From an uncultured Oscillibacter sp. (GTDB taxonomy: Bacteria > Bacillota > Clostridia > Oscillospirales > Oscillospiraceae), in NCBI GenBank assembly GCA_910583695.1, contig CAJTZL010000048.1, positions 1-24,545 on the forward strand: a stretch of DNA of 24,545 nt, in the 5' to 3' direction. Shown piece after piece: positions 14,005 through 22,470 of the stretch (position 1 is the stretch's first letter; every line of letters begins with the position of its first letter). The position numbers were made by a program, and so were the translations under genes. The notes under the pieces were generated by a model. It was not told where the DNA came from and ran no database searches. It saw nothing but the letters and a program-made list of their open reading frames with translations.

Positions 14005-14018
14005 GATTGGGCCGGGCC

Positions 14019-14489
14019 TCAGAAGAGCGGCAGCATGTTTTCCAGCCTGTAGGGCTCCAGCTCCGGCATATTTTTCCTGGAGACATTGACGGCGTGATCC
14101 GGCCTTGACTTTTTTCCCTCGTACTCATGGGAGACAAACACCCTGCTCTCCTGCCGCCAGACGGAGGAGGGAATGATGTACAGGTCCGGCTCTTCCCCGT
14201 CCATCAGCAGGATCAAAATCAAAAACATCGCGTCGTCTTCCACATCAAAATATCTCTTCTCCATGAAGACCTGGGAAAGTCCCCGGACTCCTTTCACCTG
14301 GAACTTCAAAAAGCCCTTCCGCCCCTCCGCCACAAAGTCGATCCCGTGGTCGTCAATCTCGGGCGTGTAGATTCTTATCCCATAAGAGAGCAGGGCCATT
14401 TTTGCATAATACTCGCAGAATTTCCCCAGCGCCTGGGTGGTCAGCCGGTCTCTCGTCCACTGCACATTATAGGATATCTTTTTCTCCAT
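14019..14489 (-). CDS. PD-(D/E)XK-like / DUF4365-like protein
   Basis: The 156-residue protein starts with a helical region (ALGKFCEYYAKMALLSYG). It then shows the nuclease-like arrangement EIDDHGIDFVAEG followed by FLKFQVKG. That is an acidic residue, then D, then a Q-x-K strand, as in the PD-(D/E)XK superfamily and DUF4365-type proteins. The rest (YFDVEDDAMFLILILLMDG, then DLYIIPSSVW) fits the same fold. Enzymatic activity is not shown. Such domains occur in mobile and defence-related settings, but here it stands alone with a small degraded ORF upstream. The ATG start has AGGAG about 12 bases before it. It converges on degV. Confidence 0.7.
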   Translation of the reverse strand: MEKKISYNVQWTRDRLTTQALGKFCEYYAKMALLSYGIRIYTPEIDDHGIDFVAEGRKGFLKFQVKGVRGLSQVFMEKRYFDVEDDAMFLILILLMDGEEPDLYIIPSSVWRQESRVFVSHEYEGKKSRPDHAVNVSRKNMPELEPYRLENMLPLF

Positions 14490-14519
14490 CCTGCGTTCCT
14501 CTCCTTTTGTATTTCAATG

Positions 14520-14637
14520 ACTTCCTCGTCGGCCGCGCCCCCCGTCGATCTCATATTCCCCGGCCAATCGGCGGTACTCGTCCCAGGTCACGTCCACAAA
14601 AAAAGTCATGGCTTGGGTCATGGGACAGCACGCTCAC
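14520..14637 (-). pseudogene. Small ORF, probably frameshifted, upstream of the DUF4365-like gene
   Basis: A GTG at 14635-14637 has an excellent ribosome site (GAGGAGGGA, 14641-14650) and a good promoter upstream. It reads SVLSHDPSHDFF and then leaves frame at a run of seven T (14598-14604). Skipping one base gives the protein-like continuation VDVTWDEYRRLAGEYEIDG. A second shift at a G run (14531-14536 region) would continue into DEEVIEIQKERNAG. Each frame alone is too short. It could be a decayed gene, a slippage-expressed gene or a sequencing error in homopolymers. No family recognised. Confidence 0.4.
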
Positions 14638-14678
14638 CGGTTCCCTCCTCGGCCCGCCGGTTTGCCGCTCCGCCCCCT

Positions 14679-14707
14679 ATCCTAGCACGGCGGGGCGGAA
14701 ATGACAA
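14679..14707 (-). promoter_or_regulatory. Promoter for the DUF4365-like transcription unit
   Basis: On the minus strand there is a -35 TTGTCA (14702-14707), a 17-bp spacer and a -10 TAGGAT (14679-14684). It lies just upstream of the ribosome site at 14641-14650. Confidence 0.6.
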
Positions 14708-14770
14708 CCCGCTTCCAGGTTTGTAAATTTTTTAAATTCTTCCGAATTTCTTGTGGCGAACCTCCGCCGG

Positions 14771-14782
14771 GTGTGCTATACT
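14771..14782 (+). promoter_or_regulatory. Extended -10 promoter element for zapA
   Basis: The sequence TGCTATACT (14774-14782) is an extended -10 (TGn before TATACT). The -35 region is weak. It lies about 65 bases upstream of the zapA start. Confidence 0.55.
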
Positions 14783-14847
14783 GTACGCTGTAAAATTACG
14801 CAGTCCGCCCCCGGAGCCCGTTCTCCGAGGCAAAAGGAGGTTTTTTT

Positions 14848-15180
14848 ATGGCAAACCGCGTGGTCGTCACCATCTGCGGAGAGGACTACACCTTCGTGGC
14901 GGAGGAGGCCCCCTCCTACATGCAGAAGGTGGGCGCTTACGTCGGCGACAAGATGGATGAGGTGCTCAACAGCACCCGGGTGGGCCGGACCGACGCCGCC
15001 GTCCTCACCGCCGCCAACATTGCCGACGAGCTCTTCAAGGCCCAGGCCGCCGCCGAACAGCTCCGCCGCCAGATCAAGGGCTACCTGGACGAGGCCGGGA
15101 AGGCCCAGAGCCAGGTCAGCGAGCTGAAGCGGGAGGTGGTCCGGCTCCAGCAGCGGCTGGACAGCCGGGGCTCCAAGTGA
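14848..15180 (+). CDS. zapA: Cell division protein ZapA
   Basis: ZapA binds and cross-links FtsZ protofilaments at the Z ring. This 110-residue protein has the ZapA head domain, starting with NRVVVTICGEDYTFVAEEAP and continuing through YVGDKMDEVL. A long C-terminal coiled coil follows from about residue 60 to 105 (AAAEQLRRQIKGYLDEAGKA...). Both parts and the length are standard. The ATG follows AAAAGGAGG. The stop overlaps the GTG start of the U32 peptidase gene, a pairing common in Clostridia, which implies translational coupling. Confidence 0.95.
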   Translation: MANRVVVTICGEDYTFVAEEAPSYMQKVGAYVGDKMDEVLNSTRVGRTDAAVLTAANIADELFKAQAAAEQLRRQIKGYLDEAGKAQSQVSELKREVVRLQQRLDSRGSK

Positions 15181-17264
15181 GCCGTCCTCTGACTCTGGAG
15201 GGCCGCCCCGTCCCGCCGGAACTGCTGGCCCCCGCCGGGTCCCCGGAGGCCCTGAAGGCCGCCGCAGCCCACGGCGCAGGAGCCGTGTACCTGGGCTGGG
15301 GGGCCTTCAACGCCCGCCGGGGGGCCCGGAACTTCTCGGAGGAGGAGTTCGCCCAGGCTGTGGCGTACTGCCATGTCCGGGGCGTGCGGGTCTTTCTCAC
15401 CTTGAACATTCTTCTCTCAGACCGGGAGCTGCCCGAGGCCCTGGAAACCGCCCGCACCGCCTCCCGGCTGGGGGTGGACGCGGTGCTGGTCCAGGACTGG
15501 GGCCTTTTTGACCTGCTCCGGAAGACCCTGCCGGACCTGCCCCTCCATGCCAGCACCCAGATGAGCCTTTTCACCACCGGCGGCGCCTGCGAAATCGCCG
15601 GGGACGGCTGCGAGCGGGTGGTCCTGGCCCGGGAGTGCTCCCGGGAGGAGACGGAGGCCGTTTGCCGGGGCTGTCCTGCGGAGGTGGAGGTCTTTGTCCA
15701 CGGAGCCCTGTGCATGTGCTACTCCGGCCAGTGCGCCATGAGCGCCCTCATCGGGGGCCGCTCCGGCAACCGGGGGCGCTGCGCCCAGCCCTGCCGCCTG
15801 CCCTACGGGGTCAACGAGGCGGCCAGGGACCGGCGGCCCCTGAGCCTCAAGGACTCCTCCCTGGCGGACCACCTAGGGGAGATGCGGGACATGGGCGTGT
15901 CCTGCCTGAAGATCGAGGGGCGGATGAAATCCCCCGGCTACGTGGCCGCCGTCACCGGGATTTACGCCCGTCTTCTGGAGGAGGACCGAACGCCCACCCC
16001 CCAGGAGCGGGAGATTTTGGAGCGGGCCTTCTCCCGCTCCGGCTTTACCGACGCCTATTGGCGGGGGGAAAAGGGCCGGGAGATGCTGGGCTTCCGCCCG
16101 GAAAACGCGCCGGCGGCGGAGGAGCCCCTTCCCCCGGAGACGGACCGCCAGATTCCCGTGGAATTTACCTGCGTGGTGCGGGCCGGAGTCCCTTGCTCCC
16201 TGGCGGCGGACGACGGCTGCGGAAACGCCGTCACCGTCACCGGCCCCGTCCCGGAGCCCGCCGGAAACCGGGCCCTGACGGCGGAGGACCTCTCCGCCCG
16301 CCTCCAAAAGACCGGCGGGACCCCCTACCGCTGCGCCGGGGCGGACGTGACGGCGGAGCCGGGCCTGTACCTCTCCGCCGCCGCCCTCAACGGCCTGCGG
16401 CGGGATGCGCTGGAGGCCCTCAGCGCCGCCCGGTCCGCGCCCCCGGTCCGCTGGGAGCGCTTCCCCCCGCCGCCCCTGCCGGATGTGGACTGTTCGGAGG
16501 CGGAGCCCCGGCTGACGGTCTCCGTCGTGAGCGCCGCCCAGCTGACGGGGGGGCTTTTGGACTTCCGGCCCGCCCGGGTCCATGTGCCCCTGGAGCTGCT
16601 GGCGGACGTGCCCTCCCTGCCGGAGGCGGAGACGGAGTACTGCGCCATTCTCCCCCGGGTGTGGCGGGACCGGGACGAGGACCTGCTCCGCCGCTGGCTG
16701 GACAAGGCCCGGACCCTGGGCGTTTCCGGGCTGCTGCTGGGAAACCTGGGGCACTTCCCCCTGGTCCGGGACGGTGGATGGAGGCTCTATGGGGACTATG
16801 GGCTCAACGTCTTCAACAGCCGCTCCCTGGACTTCCTCCAAAGGAAGGGGCTGGACTCCGCCTGCCTCTCCTTTGAGCTGCGCTTTTCCCAGATTCGGGA
16901 CATGAAGAAGGTTCTCCCGGCGGAGGCCATCGTCTACGGTCGTCTGCCTCTGATGATTACGGAGAACTGCCTGATTCAAAACACCGCGGGCTGCCGCTGC
17001 GACCGGCCCAATTCTTTGCAGGACCGCACCGGCGCGGCCTTCCCCCTTCTCCCCGCCTTCGGGCACAGGACGGAGGTGGAGAACTCCCGCCCCCTCTATC
17101 TGGCGGACCGGCCGGACTGGCGGCAGCTGGGCCTTTCCTTCGCCCGCCTCCGCTTCACCACGGAGAGCCCGGAGGAGTGCGTCCGAATCTGCCGGAGCTA
17201 TCAGGACCACGCTGCCCCGGCGGGAGAATTTACCCGGGGGCTGTATCTGCGGGGTGTCGAGTAA
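15177..17264 (+). CDS. U32 family peptidase, RlhA-type (23S rRNA or tRNA hydroxylation)
   Basis: The N-terminus PELLAPAGSPEALKAAAAHG is typical of U32 proteins. The iron-sulfur cysteine pattern is present as Cys179, Cys186, Cys202 and Cys206 in HGALCMCYSGQC...GRCAQPC. At 695 residues the protein is long, and it carries an extra central region (about 370-520) of the DUF3656 kind, as in E. coli RlhA, which hydroxylates a 23S rRNA cytidine. The related TrhP acts on tRNA. By this architecture, RNA hydroxylation is more likely than proteolysis. The C-terminal segment NCLIQNTAGCRC adds further cysteines. The start is a GTG whose last two bases overlap the zapA stop codon. Confidence 0.92.
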   Translation: MSRPLTLEGRPVPPELLAPAGSPEALKAAAAHGAGAVYLGWGAFNARRGARNFSEEEFAQAVAYCHVRGVRVFLTLNILLSDRELPEALETARTASRLGVDAVLVQDWGLFDLLRKTLPDLPLHASTQMSLFTTGGACEIAGDGCERVVLARECSREETEAVCRGCPAEVEVFVHGALCMCYSGQCAMSALIGGRSGNRGRCAQPCRLPYGVNEAARDRRPLSLKDSSLADHLGEMRDMGVSCLKIEGRMKSPGYVAAVTGIYARLLEEDRTPTPQEREILERAFSRSGFTDAYWRGEKGREMLGFRPENAPAAEEPLPPETDRQIPVEFTCVVRAGVPCSLAADDGCGNAVTVTGPVPEPAGNRALTAEDLSARLQKTGGTPYRCAGADVTAEPGLYLSAAALNGLRRDALEALSAARSAPPVRWERFPPPPLPDVDCSEAEPRLTVSVVSAAQLTGGLLDFRPARVHVPLELLADVPSLPEAETEYCAILPRVWRDRDEDLLRRWLDKARTLGVSGLLLGNLGHFPLVRDGGWRLYGDYGLNVFNSRSLDFLQRKGLDSACLSFELRFSQIRDMKKVLPAEAIVYGRLPLMITENCLIQNTAGCRCDRPNSLQDRTGAAFPLLPAFGHRTEVENSRPLYLADRPDWRQLGLSFARLRFTTESPEECVRICRSYQDHAAPAGEFTRGLYLRGVE

Positions 17265-17323
17265 ATACAGCACGTTGAATTTCGACGAAATTTTACAAAA
17301 TAGAATTGCACGGGAGCGTTACC

Positions 17324-17761
17324 ATGAGAGAGAGCAAGGAATTGAAGGTTAAATACATTGTGGAGGATCTGGAGGAGCTCTGCTGTGTTCCCGGCTCCGA
17401 CTGGGTGGACCTCCGGGCGGCGGAGGACCTCTCCCTGAAGGCCGGGGAGTTCCGGCTCATTCCCCTGGGTATTGCCGTGGCCCTGCCGGAAGGGTACGAG
17501 GCCCATGTGGTCCCCCGGAGCTCCACCTTTAAGAATTATGGGCTCCTGCAGGCCAACTCCATGGGCGTGGTGGACGGCTCCTACCGGGGGGACGGGGACC
17601 AGTGGCGCTGGCCCGCCTATGCCACCCGGGACGTGTGCATCCCCAAAAACACCCGGCTCTGCCAGTTCCGCATTGTGGAGAACCAGCCCCCCCTGGTGTT
17701 TACCCGGGTGGAGCGGCTGGAGGGCCCCGACCGGGGCGGCTTCGGCTCCACCGGGAGATGA
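17324..17761 (+). CDS. dut: dUTP diphosphatase (trimeric dUTPase family)
   Basis: This enzyme hydrolyses dUTP to dUMP and diphosphate, keeping uracil out of DNA and feeding dTMP synthesis. All five dUTPase motifs are visible: VDLRAAE (motif 1), PRSSTFKNYG (motif 2), GVVDGSYRGD (motif 3), RLCQFRIVE (motif 4) and GGFGSTGR at the C-terminus (motif 5). The protein has 145 residues, the usual length. Motif 3 is followed by DGDQWRWPAYAT, a form that reminds me of phage-type dUTPases. The ATG start follows GGGAG at 8 bases; a TTG at 17306 lacks such a site. The stop overlaps the ATG of a small following ORF. Confidence 0.92.
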   Translation: MRESKELKVKYIVEDLEELCCVPGSDWVDLRAAEDLSLKAGEFRLIPLGIAVALPEGYEAHVVPRSSTFKNYGLLQANSMGVVDGSYRGDGDQWRWPAYATRDVCIPKNTRLCQFRIVENQPPLVFTRVERLEGPDRGGFGSTGR

Positions 17762-17916
17762 TACGGAAAGAACGTATCCAAAAAGAGCTTAACCGCGCTT
17801 TGATGGTCCAGTGTTTCTCCGGCCGGAGCGGCGGGGTATGCCGCGAATTTGGGGACCGTGTTCAGGTACAGGATGGAACGAACCGGCGTCCGCCATGCGC
17901 GCGGCAGCGAAACTGA
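17758..17916 (+). CDS. Possible 52-aa ORF overlapping the dUTPase stop
   Basis: The ATG overlaps the dUTPase stop codon in an ATGA arrangement and opens a 52-codon frame starting MIRKERIQKELNRALM. The N-terminal 16 residues look helical and protein-like. The remainder is Arg- and Gly-rich without a recognisable pattern. There is no well-spaced ribosome site, so expression would rely on coupling. The stretch 17762-17940 otherwise holds nothing I can identify. It may be just spacer before maf. Confidence 0.3.
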   Translation: MIRKERIQKELNRALMVQCFSGRSGGVCREFGDRVQVQDGTNRRPPCARQRN

Positions 17917-17940
17917 TATTTAACAAGAGGTAGCATATTT

Positions 17941-18516
17941 ATGGCACAGATTGTACTGGCCTCCGGGTCTCCCCGGCGGCGGGAGCTATTGGAGCGCATC
18001 GGAGTGACGAACTTTTCCGTCCGAGTGCCGGAGGTGGAGGAGTCCTTCCCCGAGGGGCTGACCCCCCAGGAGGTGGTGTCCTATATTTCCCGGGAGAAGG
18101 CGGAGGCCGCCGGGAAGCTCTGCGGGCCGGAGGATATCGTGATCACTGCGGATACCATGGTCTTTCTGGATGACCGTCGGCTGGGCAAGCCCCGGGACGA
18201 GGCCCACGCCCTGGAGATGCTCACCGCCCTCCAGGGACGGAGGCACACCGTCTGCACCGGGGTCTCCGTCTGCCGGGGAGCCTGGCGGCTGACGGAGACG
18301 GAGTCCACGGACGTCTTCTTCCGCTCCGCCTCGGAGGAGGAGCTCCGCCGCTACATCGCCACCGGGGAGCCCATGGACAAGGCCGGGGCCTACGGAGTCC
18401 AGGGCCAGGGGGCCCTGCTGGTGGAGCGGCTGGAGGGCGACTTCTTCAACGTCATGGGCCTGCCGGTACTGCGCCTCTCCCGGATGCTGGCACAATTCGG
18501 GGTCTCCCTGTTTTGA
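17941..18516 (+). CDS. maf: Maf-family nucleotide pyrophosphatase
   Basis: Maf proteins hydrolyse non-canonical nucleoside triphosphates to monophosphates and are linked to septum formation. The family signature IVLASGSPRRRELLERIG is at residues 4-21. The conserved acidic and basic residues follow in YISREKAEAA (about 49-58), ITADTMVFLDDRRLGKP (about 76-92) and the GAYGVQGQGALLV segment near 148-160. The 191-residue length is normal. AGAGGT lies before the ATG. It precedes mreC, mreD and PBP2, the classical gene neighbourhood, but a spacer of about 115 bases with hairpin-forming GC-rich sequence separates it from mreC. Confidence 0.95.
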   Translation: MAQIVLASGSPRRRELLERIGVTNFSVRVPEVEESFPEGLTPQEVVSYISREKAEAAGKLCGPEDIVITADTMVFLDDRRLGKPRDEAHALEMLTALQGRRHTVCTGVSVCRGAWRLTETESTDVFFRSASEEELRRYIATGEPMDKAGAYGVQGQGALLVERLEGDFFNVMGLPVLRLSRMLAQFGVSLF

Positions 18517-18632
18517 GCGTTCTCTTTTCAAAACGGCCCGCCTCCCCCGGTGTGCCCGGCGGGAGGGCTTCGGGGACCCTTCCGGGAAAAGGGAGCTTCC
18601 TTTTTATCTCTGCCCTTTGATAGGTGATTGGA

Positions 18633-19475
18633 TTGAAAAATTTCCTGAAACAGCACGGGCTCTGGGTGCTCTTCGCCGCCGCCGTCTTGTCTGTGGCCAT
18701 GGCGGTGATGTCGGTGCTCAGCGCCAACGCCTCCCCGCTGGCAAACCTGACGGGGATTCTGGTCTCGCCCTTCCGGGCGGGCTACACGGCCGTGGCCACG
18801 TGGTTCAACGACCTCCAGAACTACTACAAGAACACCACGGATCTCCAGGCGGAAAACGCCGCCCTCCGCCAGCAGATCGCCAGGATGGAGGAGACCATCC
18901 GTCAGGCGGAGGCGGACGTGGAGGAAAACAAGAAGTTCCGGGAGCTGATGAACCTGACCAAACAGCGCCGGGATCTCACGGACTTCGAGGCCGCCATGGT
19001 CACGGAGCACGCCGTCACCAACTGGACCTCCTCCCTGACACTGAACAAGGGGACCTCCCTGGGCATCGAGGTGGGGGACTGCGTCATCGACGAGTGCGGC
19101 AATCTGGTGGGTGTCGTCGACCGGGCGGGAACCAACTGGTCCACCGTGCTGACCCTGGTGGATACGGACACGTCCCTGGGCGCCCAGGTGTTCCGGACCA
19201 AGGATCTGGGCGTAGCCCAGGGGGACTTTTCCATGATGCGGGAAAACCGCCTGCGGCTGGACTACCTGCCCCCGGACTGCGACCCCATGGCCGGGGACAT
19301 TGTGGTGACTTCCGGCCTCAACGGGTACTATCCCTCCGGGCTGGTGATCGGCTCCGTGGAGGAGGTCCGGCTGGACGACTCCGGCGCGGCCTCCTATGCC
19401 ACTTTGATTCCGGCGGCGGACTTTGACGCCCTGACGGAGGTGTTCGTCATCAAGTCCTTTGAGATCGTCACCTGA
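18633..19475 (+). CDS. mreC: Rod shape-determining protein MreC
   Basis: MreC is an inner-membrane scaffold of the elongasome that links MreB filaments to peptidoglycan synthases. The N-terminus KNFLKQHGLWVLFAAAVL leads into one membrane helix (about 8-30). Residues about 65-105 form a coiled coil (AENAALRQQIARMEETIRQA), and the remainder is the two beta-barrel domains with the conserved GNLVGVVD and SGLNGYYPSGLVIG segments. Length is 280 residues. I prefer the TTG at 18633, with AGGTG spaced before it; a GTG at 18624 would add three residues. mreB is not present here. mreD follows 18 bases later. Confidence 0.94.
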   Translation: MKNFLKQHGLWVLFAAAVLSVAMAVMSVLSANASPLANLTGILVSPFRAGYTAVATWFNDLQNYYKNTTDLQAENAALRQQIARMEETIRQAEADVEENKKFRELMNLTKQRRDLTDFEAAMVTEHAVTNWTSSLTLNKGTSLGIEVGDCVIDECGNLVGVVDRAGTNWSTVLTLVDTDTSLGAQVFRTKDLGVAQGDFSMMRENRLRLDYLPPDCDPMAGDIVVTSGLNGYYPSGLVIGSVEEVRLDDSGAASYATLIPAADFDALTEVFVIKSFEIVT

Positions 19476-19493
19476 CGCCGGGGAGGACCGCTT

Positions 19494-20006
19494 ATGATTG
19501 CCAGAAACGAAACCATCTTCAAATGGTCCCTCTATGCCGCCGCTACGGCCCTCTGCCTCTTTGTGCAGACGGGTCTTCTCCAGCGGCTGACCTTCTGGGG
19601 CGTGATTCCCTTTCTCTATCCCCTTCTGGCGGCCATTCCCGCCGCCTTCGAGGGGCCCCTGGCGGGGACGATTTTCTCCCTGTGCCTCGGCGTGGTCTGC
19701 GACCTGCTGCTTCCGGGGCCCGTGCCCTGCCTGTACACGATGATCTTCCCTCTGGCAGGCCTCTGCGCCGGACTGCTGTCCCAGAGCTGGTTTTCCGCCG
19801 GGTTCCTCTGCTCCTTTGTCTCCGCCGCCGCCGCCTTCCTGCTTCACGGCGGCTTCCGCTGTCTGATTCTCTGGATGCGGGGGACCGCCGCCTGGGAGGC
19901 GGGGGCCCTGGTGATGGTGCAGGAGTTCTGCGTGGCCGCCCCCTTTGTCATCCCCCTGACCCTGCTCTACCGCGCCGTTTTCCGGCGCACGCATCTGGAC
20001 GACTGA
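19494..20006 (+). CDS. mreD: Rod shape-determining protein MreD
   Basis: MreD is a small integral membrane component of the cell elongation complex. The 170-residue protein is almost entirely hydrophobic, with about five helices. It has the family-like central stretch FEGPLAGTIFSLCLGVVCDL and ends in a short charged tail. Sequence similarity is weak, as usual for this family, and the position between mreC and PBP2 supports the call. The ATG follows GGGGAGG. The 168 bases between its stop and the PBP2 start hold no gene I can support. Confidence 0.88.
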   Translation: MIARNETIFKWSLYAAATALCLFVQTGLLQRLTFWGVIPFLYPLLAAIPAAFEGPLAGTIFSLCLGVVCDLLLPGPVPCLYTMIFPLAGLCAGLLSQSWFSAGFLCSFVSAAAAFLLHGGFRCLILWMRGTAAWEAGALVMVQEFCVAAPFVIPLTLLYRAVFRRTHLDD

Positions 20007-20174
20007 CCCTCCTTCTTCCCGGAGGGCAGCGGCGCTCCTCCCTGCAAGGCAGGCTCTTCGTGAACCGCATCCCCACGGGGAAGCGGCTTCCGGCGCCCCG
20101 GTCCCGGCGTTCTCCGGGCCAGAGCGGCGGAGCGCCGTCTTCCCCTCAGGCAGACTCTGATAGAAAGGCATCCT

Positions 20175-22370
20175 ATGGACCGCAAGGAAATGCAAAACAC
20201 CCGGCTTTATGTGCTGGCCGCCCTCCTGTCCCTGATCCTGCTGGCCTACCTCTTCGTGCTCTACGACGTGCAGGTTATCCACCACGAGGAATACGCCGCC
20301 CAGGCCATCCGCTCCATCGTCCGCCCGGAGAAGGTGGAGGCCTCCCGGGGCATCATCACCGACCGCAACGGCAAGCCCCTGGTCTCCAACCGCTCCACCT
20401 ACGACCTGACCTTTGACGCGGACCTGCTCCCTCCCGGCGGCGACAGCAACGAGGCCATTCTGCGCCTTGTCCAGCTCTGCCAGCAGGAGGGCGTGGCCTG
20501 GAGCGACAACCTGCCCATCTCCCGGCTGGCCCCCTACCGCTGCACCGTGGACCAGCTGGACAACCAGCAGAAAAAGCTCTTCCTGGCCTACCTGAAAAGC
20601 CTCAAGCCCTGTGCGGAGGCCCTGGGCCAGTATCTCCTTCGCCATCCGGAGGCCCTCTCCGCTCCGGAGCCGGAGCCCGAAGAGGGCGAGGAGGCCGGGG
20701 AAGCCGTCCCTGTCGAGGAGCTCAGCCCCGAAAAGCGGGCCGGGCTTCTGCTGGAGCGCCTCACCATCGAGGACCTGACGGAGGACCTGCTGGTGGAGGC
20801 CGGCATCACCCCCGCCCAGCTCATCGGCGTCATGCGCCAGGAGCTGGGCATTCCGGAGGCTTACACGATGACTCAGGCCCGAATGGTCCTGGGCGTCCAG
20901 TACGAGCTCTCCGTCCGGAAGCTGGACAACTACGCCGCCTATGTCCTGGCGGAGGACATCGACACCCCCTTCATCTCCCTCCTCAGCGACGGGAACTACG
21001 CCGGGGCCAAAGTGACCCTCTCCTCCGTCCGGGAGTATGAAACCACCTGCGCCGCCCATATTCTGGGCTACGTGGGCAGCATCGGCATTGAGGACGACTA
21101 TCCCTCCCTGAAGCAAAAGGGTTACGACTACGACGACCTGATCGGCAAGGAGGGCGCGGAGCTGGCCTTCGAGGAATACCTCAAGGGCAAGGACGGCCGC
21201 CGGATGGTCGCCACCAACGACGAGGGGAAAATCACCGGGGAATACTACTTCACGGAGCCTGTCCCCGGCAACACCGTGGAGCTGACCATCGACCTGGACT
21301 TCCAGGCCCAGGTGGAGGATTTCCTGGCGGAAACCGTCACCCGCCTGAACGCCGACGGCGACGAGACCCGGGGCGCGGGGGCGGCGGTGGTCCGGGTGGG
21401 CACCGGTGAAGTGCTGGCCCTGGCCTCCCACCCCACCTATGACCTCTCCACCTGGCGGGAAAATTTCGCCGTTCTTCGGGACGATCCCACCCGGCCCATG
21501 TTCAACCGGGCCACCGTGGGCAAATATCCTCCCGGTTCCACGCTAAAGCCCTTTACGGCTATGGCGGGCCTCCTCAGCGGAAACACCACTCTGACGGAGA
21601 AAATCAAGGACACCGGCATCTGGCGTTATCCCGGAGACGAGATCAACAGCTATTCCAAGTGCTGGAAGATCTCCGGTCACGGAAACCTGAATGTTACCGG
21701 GGCCATTACCAACTCCTGCAACTATTTCTTCTCGGAGCTGGGCTACCGCATGCAAATGGAAACCCTCCGGGAGTATCTCGTCATGTTCGGCCTGGGGGAA
21801 AAGACAGGCATTGAGATTCCCGAAACCGCCGGTCTTCTGCCGGAAAACCCCCAGGGCCAGGATCAGGCCCCCTGGGCGGCCTACGGCCAGGGCACCCAGC
21901 TCTACTCCCCTCTCCAGCTGGCCAACTACGTGGCCACCCTGGTCTCCGGCGGGAAGCACTGTCAGGCCCACCTGCTGAAGGCCGTCAAGTCCTACGACTA
22001 CTCCTCCGTTGTGGCGGTGGGCAATACGGAGCCCCTGAACACTATTGATATCAGCGACGAAAACCTCCAGGCCGTGAAGGAGGGCATGAAGGGACTGGTG
22101 GAGGGCACCCTCTCCCCCTACTTCAAGAACTGCGTGGTCTCCGCCGGAGCCAAGACCGGCACCTCCCAAGTCCGGGCGGACACAAAAAACCACGGCGTCT
22201 TCATCTGCTTTGCCCCCTACGACGACCCGGAAATTGCCGTGGCCATCGCCATCGAGCGGGCAGACGCCGGCGCGGCCCTGGCCTCCACCGCCGTCAACAT
22301 CCTCAACGCCTATTTCACCCCCGGCGCGGACGATTCCGCCGTCACCGGGGAAAACCAGCTCCTGCCCTAA
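20175..22370 (+). CDS. mrdA: Penicillin-binding protein 2 (class B transpeptidase)
   Basis: This membrane-anchored DD-transpeptidase cross-links peptidoglycan during elongation. One N-terminal membrane helix (about residues 11-32) is followed by the PBP dimerisation domain beginning at SRGIITDRNGKPLVSN. The transpeptidase domain has the three active-site motifs: S455-T-L-K458, S514-C-N516 and K660-T-G662. At 731 residues it is somewhat long. Part of the excess is an acidic insertion at about 165-190 (PEPEEGEEAGEA). AAAGG precedes the ATG. The order mreC-mreD-PBP2 is the standard one, and beta-lactams are the expected inhibitors. Confidence 0.94.
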   Translation: MDRKEMQNTRLYVLAALLSLILLAYLFVLYDVQVIHHEEYAAQAIRSIVRPEKVEASRGIITDRNGKPLVSNRSTYDLTFDADLLPPGGDSNEAILRLVQLCQQEGVAWSDNLPISRLAPYRCTVDQLDNQQKKLFLAYLKSLKPCAEALGQYLLRHPEALSAPEPEPEEGEEAGEAVPVEELSPEKRAGLLLERLTIEDLTEDLLVEAGITPAQLIGVMRQELGIPEAYTMTQARMVLGVQYELSVRKLDNYAAYVLAEDIDTPFISLLSDGNYAGAKVTLSSVREYETTCAAHILGYVGSIGIEDDYPSLKQKGYDYDDLIGKEGAELAFEEYLKGKDGRRMVATNDEGKITGEYYFTEPVPGNTVELTIDLDFQAQVEDFLAETVTRLNADGDETRGAGAAVVRVGTGEVLALASHPTYDLSTWRENFAVLRDDPTRPMFNRATVGKYPPGSTLKPFTAMAGLLSGNTTLTEKIKDTGIWRYPGDEINSYSKCWKISGHGNLNVTGAITNSCNYFFSELGYRMQMETLREYLVMFGLGEKTGIEIPETAGLLPENPQGQDQAPWAAYGQGTQLYSPLQLANYVATLVSGGKHCQAHLLKAVKSYDYSSVVAVGNTEPLNTIDISDENLQAVKEGMKGLVEGTLSPYFKNCVVSAGAKTGTSQVRADTKNHGVFICFAPYDDPEIAVAIAIERADAGAALASTAVNILNAYFTPGADDSAVTGENQLLP

Positions 22371-22414
22371 CCGAAATGCTTGCAGGGGCGGGCTTGTTTG
22401 TCCGCCCGGCAAAC

Positions 22415-22430
22415 GGTTTCACGTGAAACA
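22415..22430. promoter_or_regulatory. parS: parS site (ParB/Spo0J binding), upstream of GH13 gene
   Basis: The sequence GTTTCACGTGAAAC is a perfect 14-bp palindrome at 22416-22429. With flanks it matches the 16-bp parS consensus TGTTTCACGTGAAACA at all but the first base. ParB binding sites of this form are conserved and normally lie near the replication origin. Confidence 0.88.
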
Positions 22431-22470
22431 TGCGCATTCCCCTCAATCGTACAAACAAGGAGTTTTTTGA

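Noticed and set aside
17275..17306. Promoter for the dUTPase gene starting with TTGAAT
   Set aside because: No -10 sequence at acceptable spacing was found, so I did not list it.
18793..18804. CACGTG core inside mreC as a third parS site
   Set aside because: Flanking bases do not match the parS consensus; only the 6-bp core fits.
18528..21431. A 967-codon open frame on the minus strand, antisense to mreC, mreD and PBP2
   Set aside because: Low-complexity product rich in G, H, Q and V; the sense genes are unmistakable.
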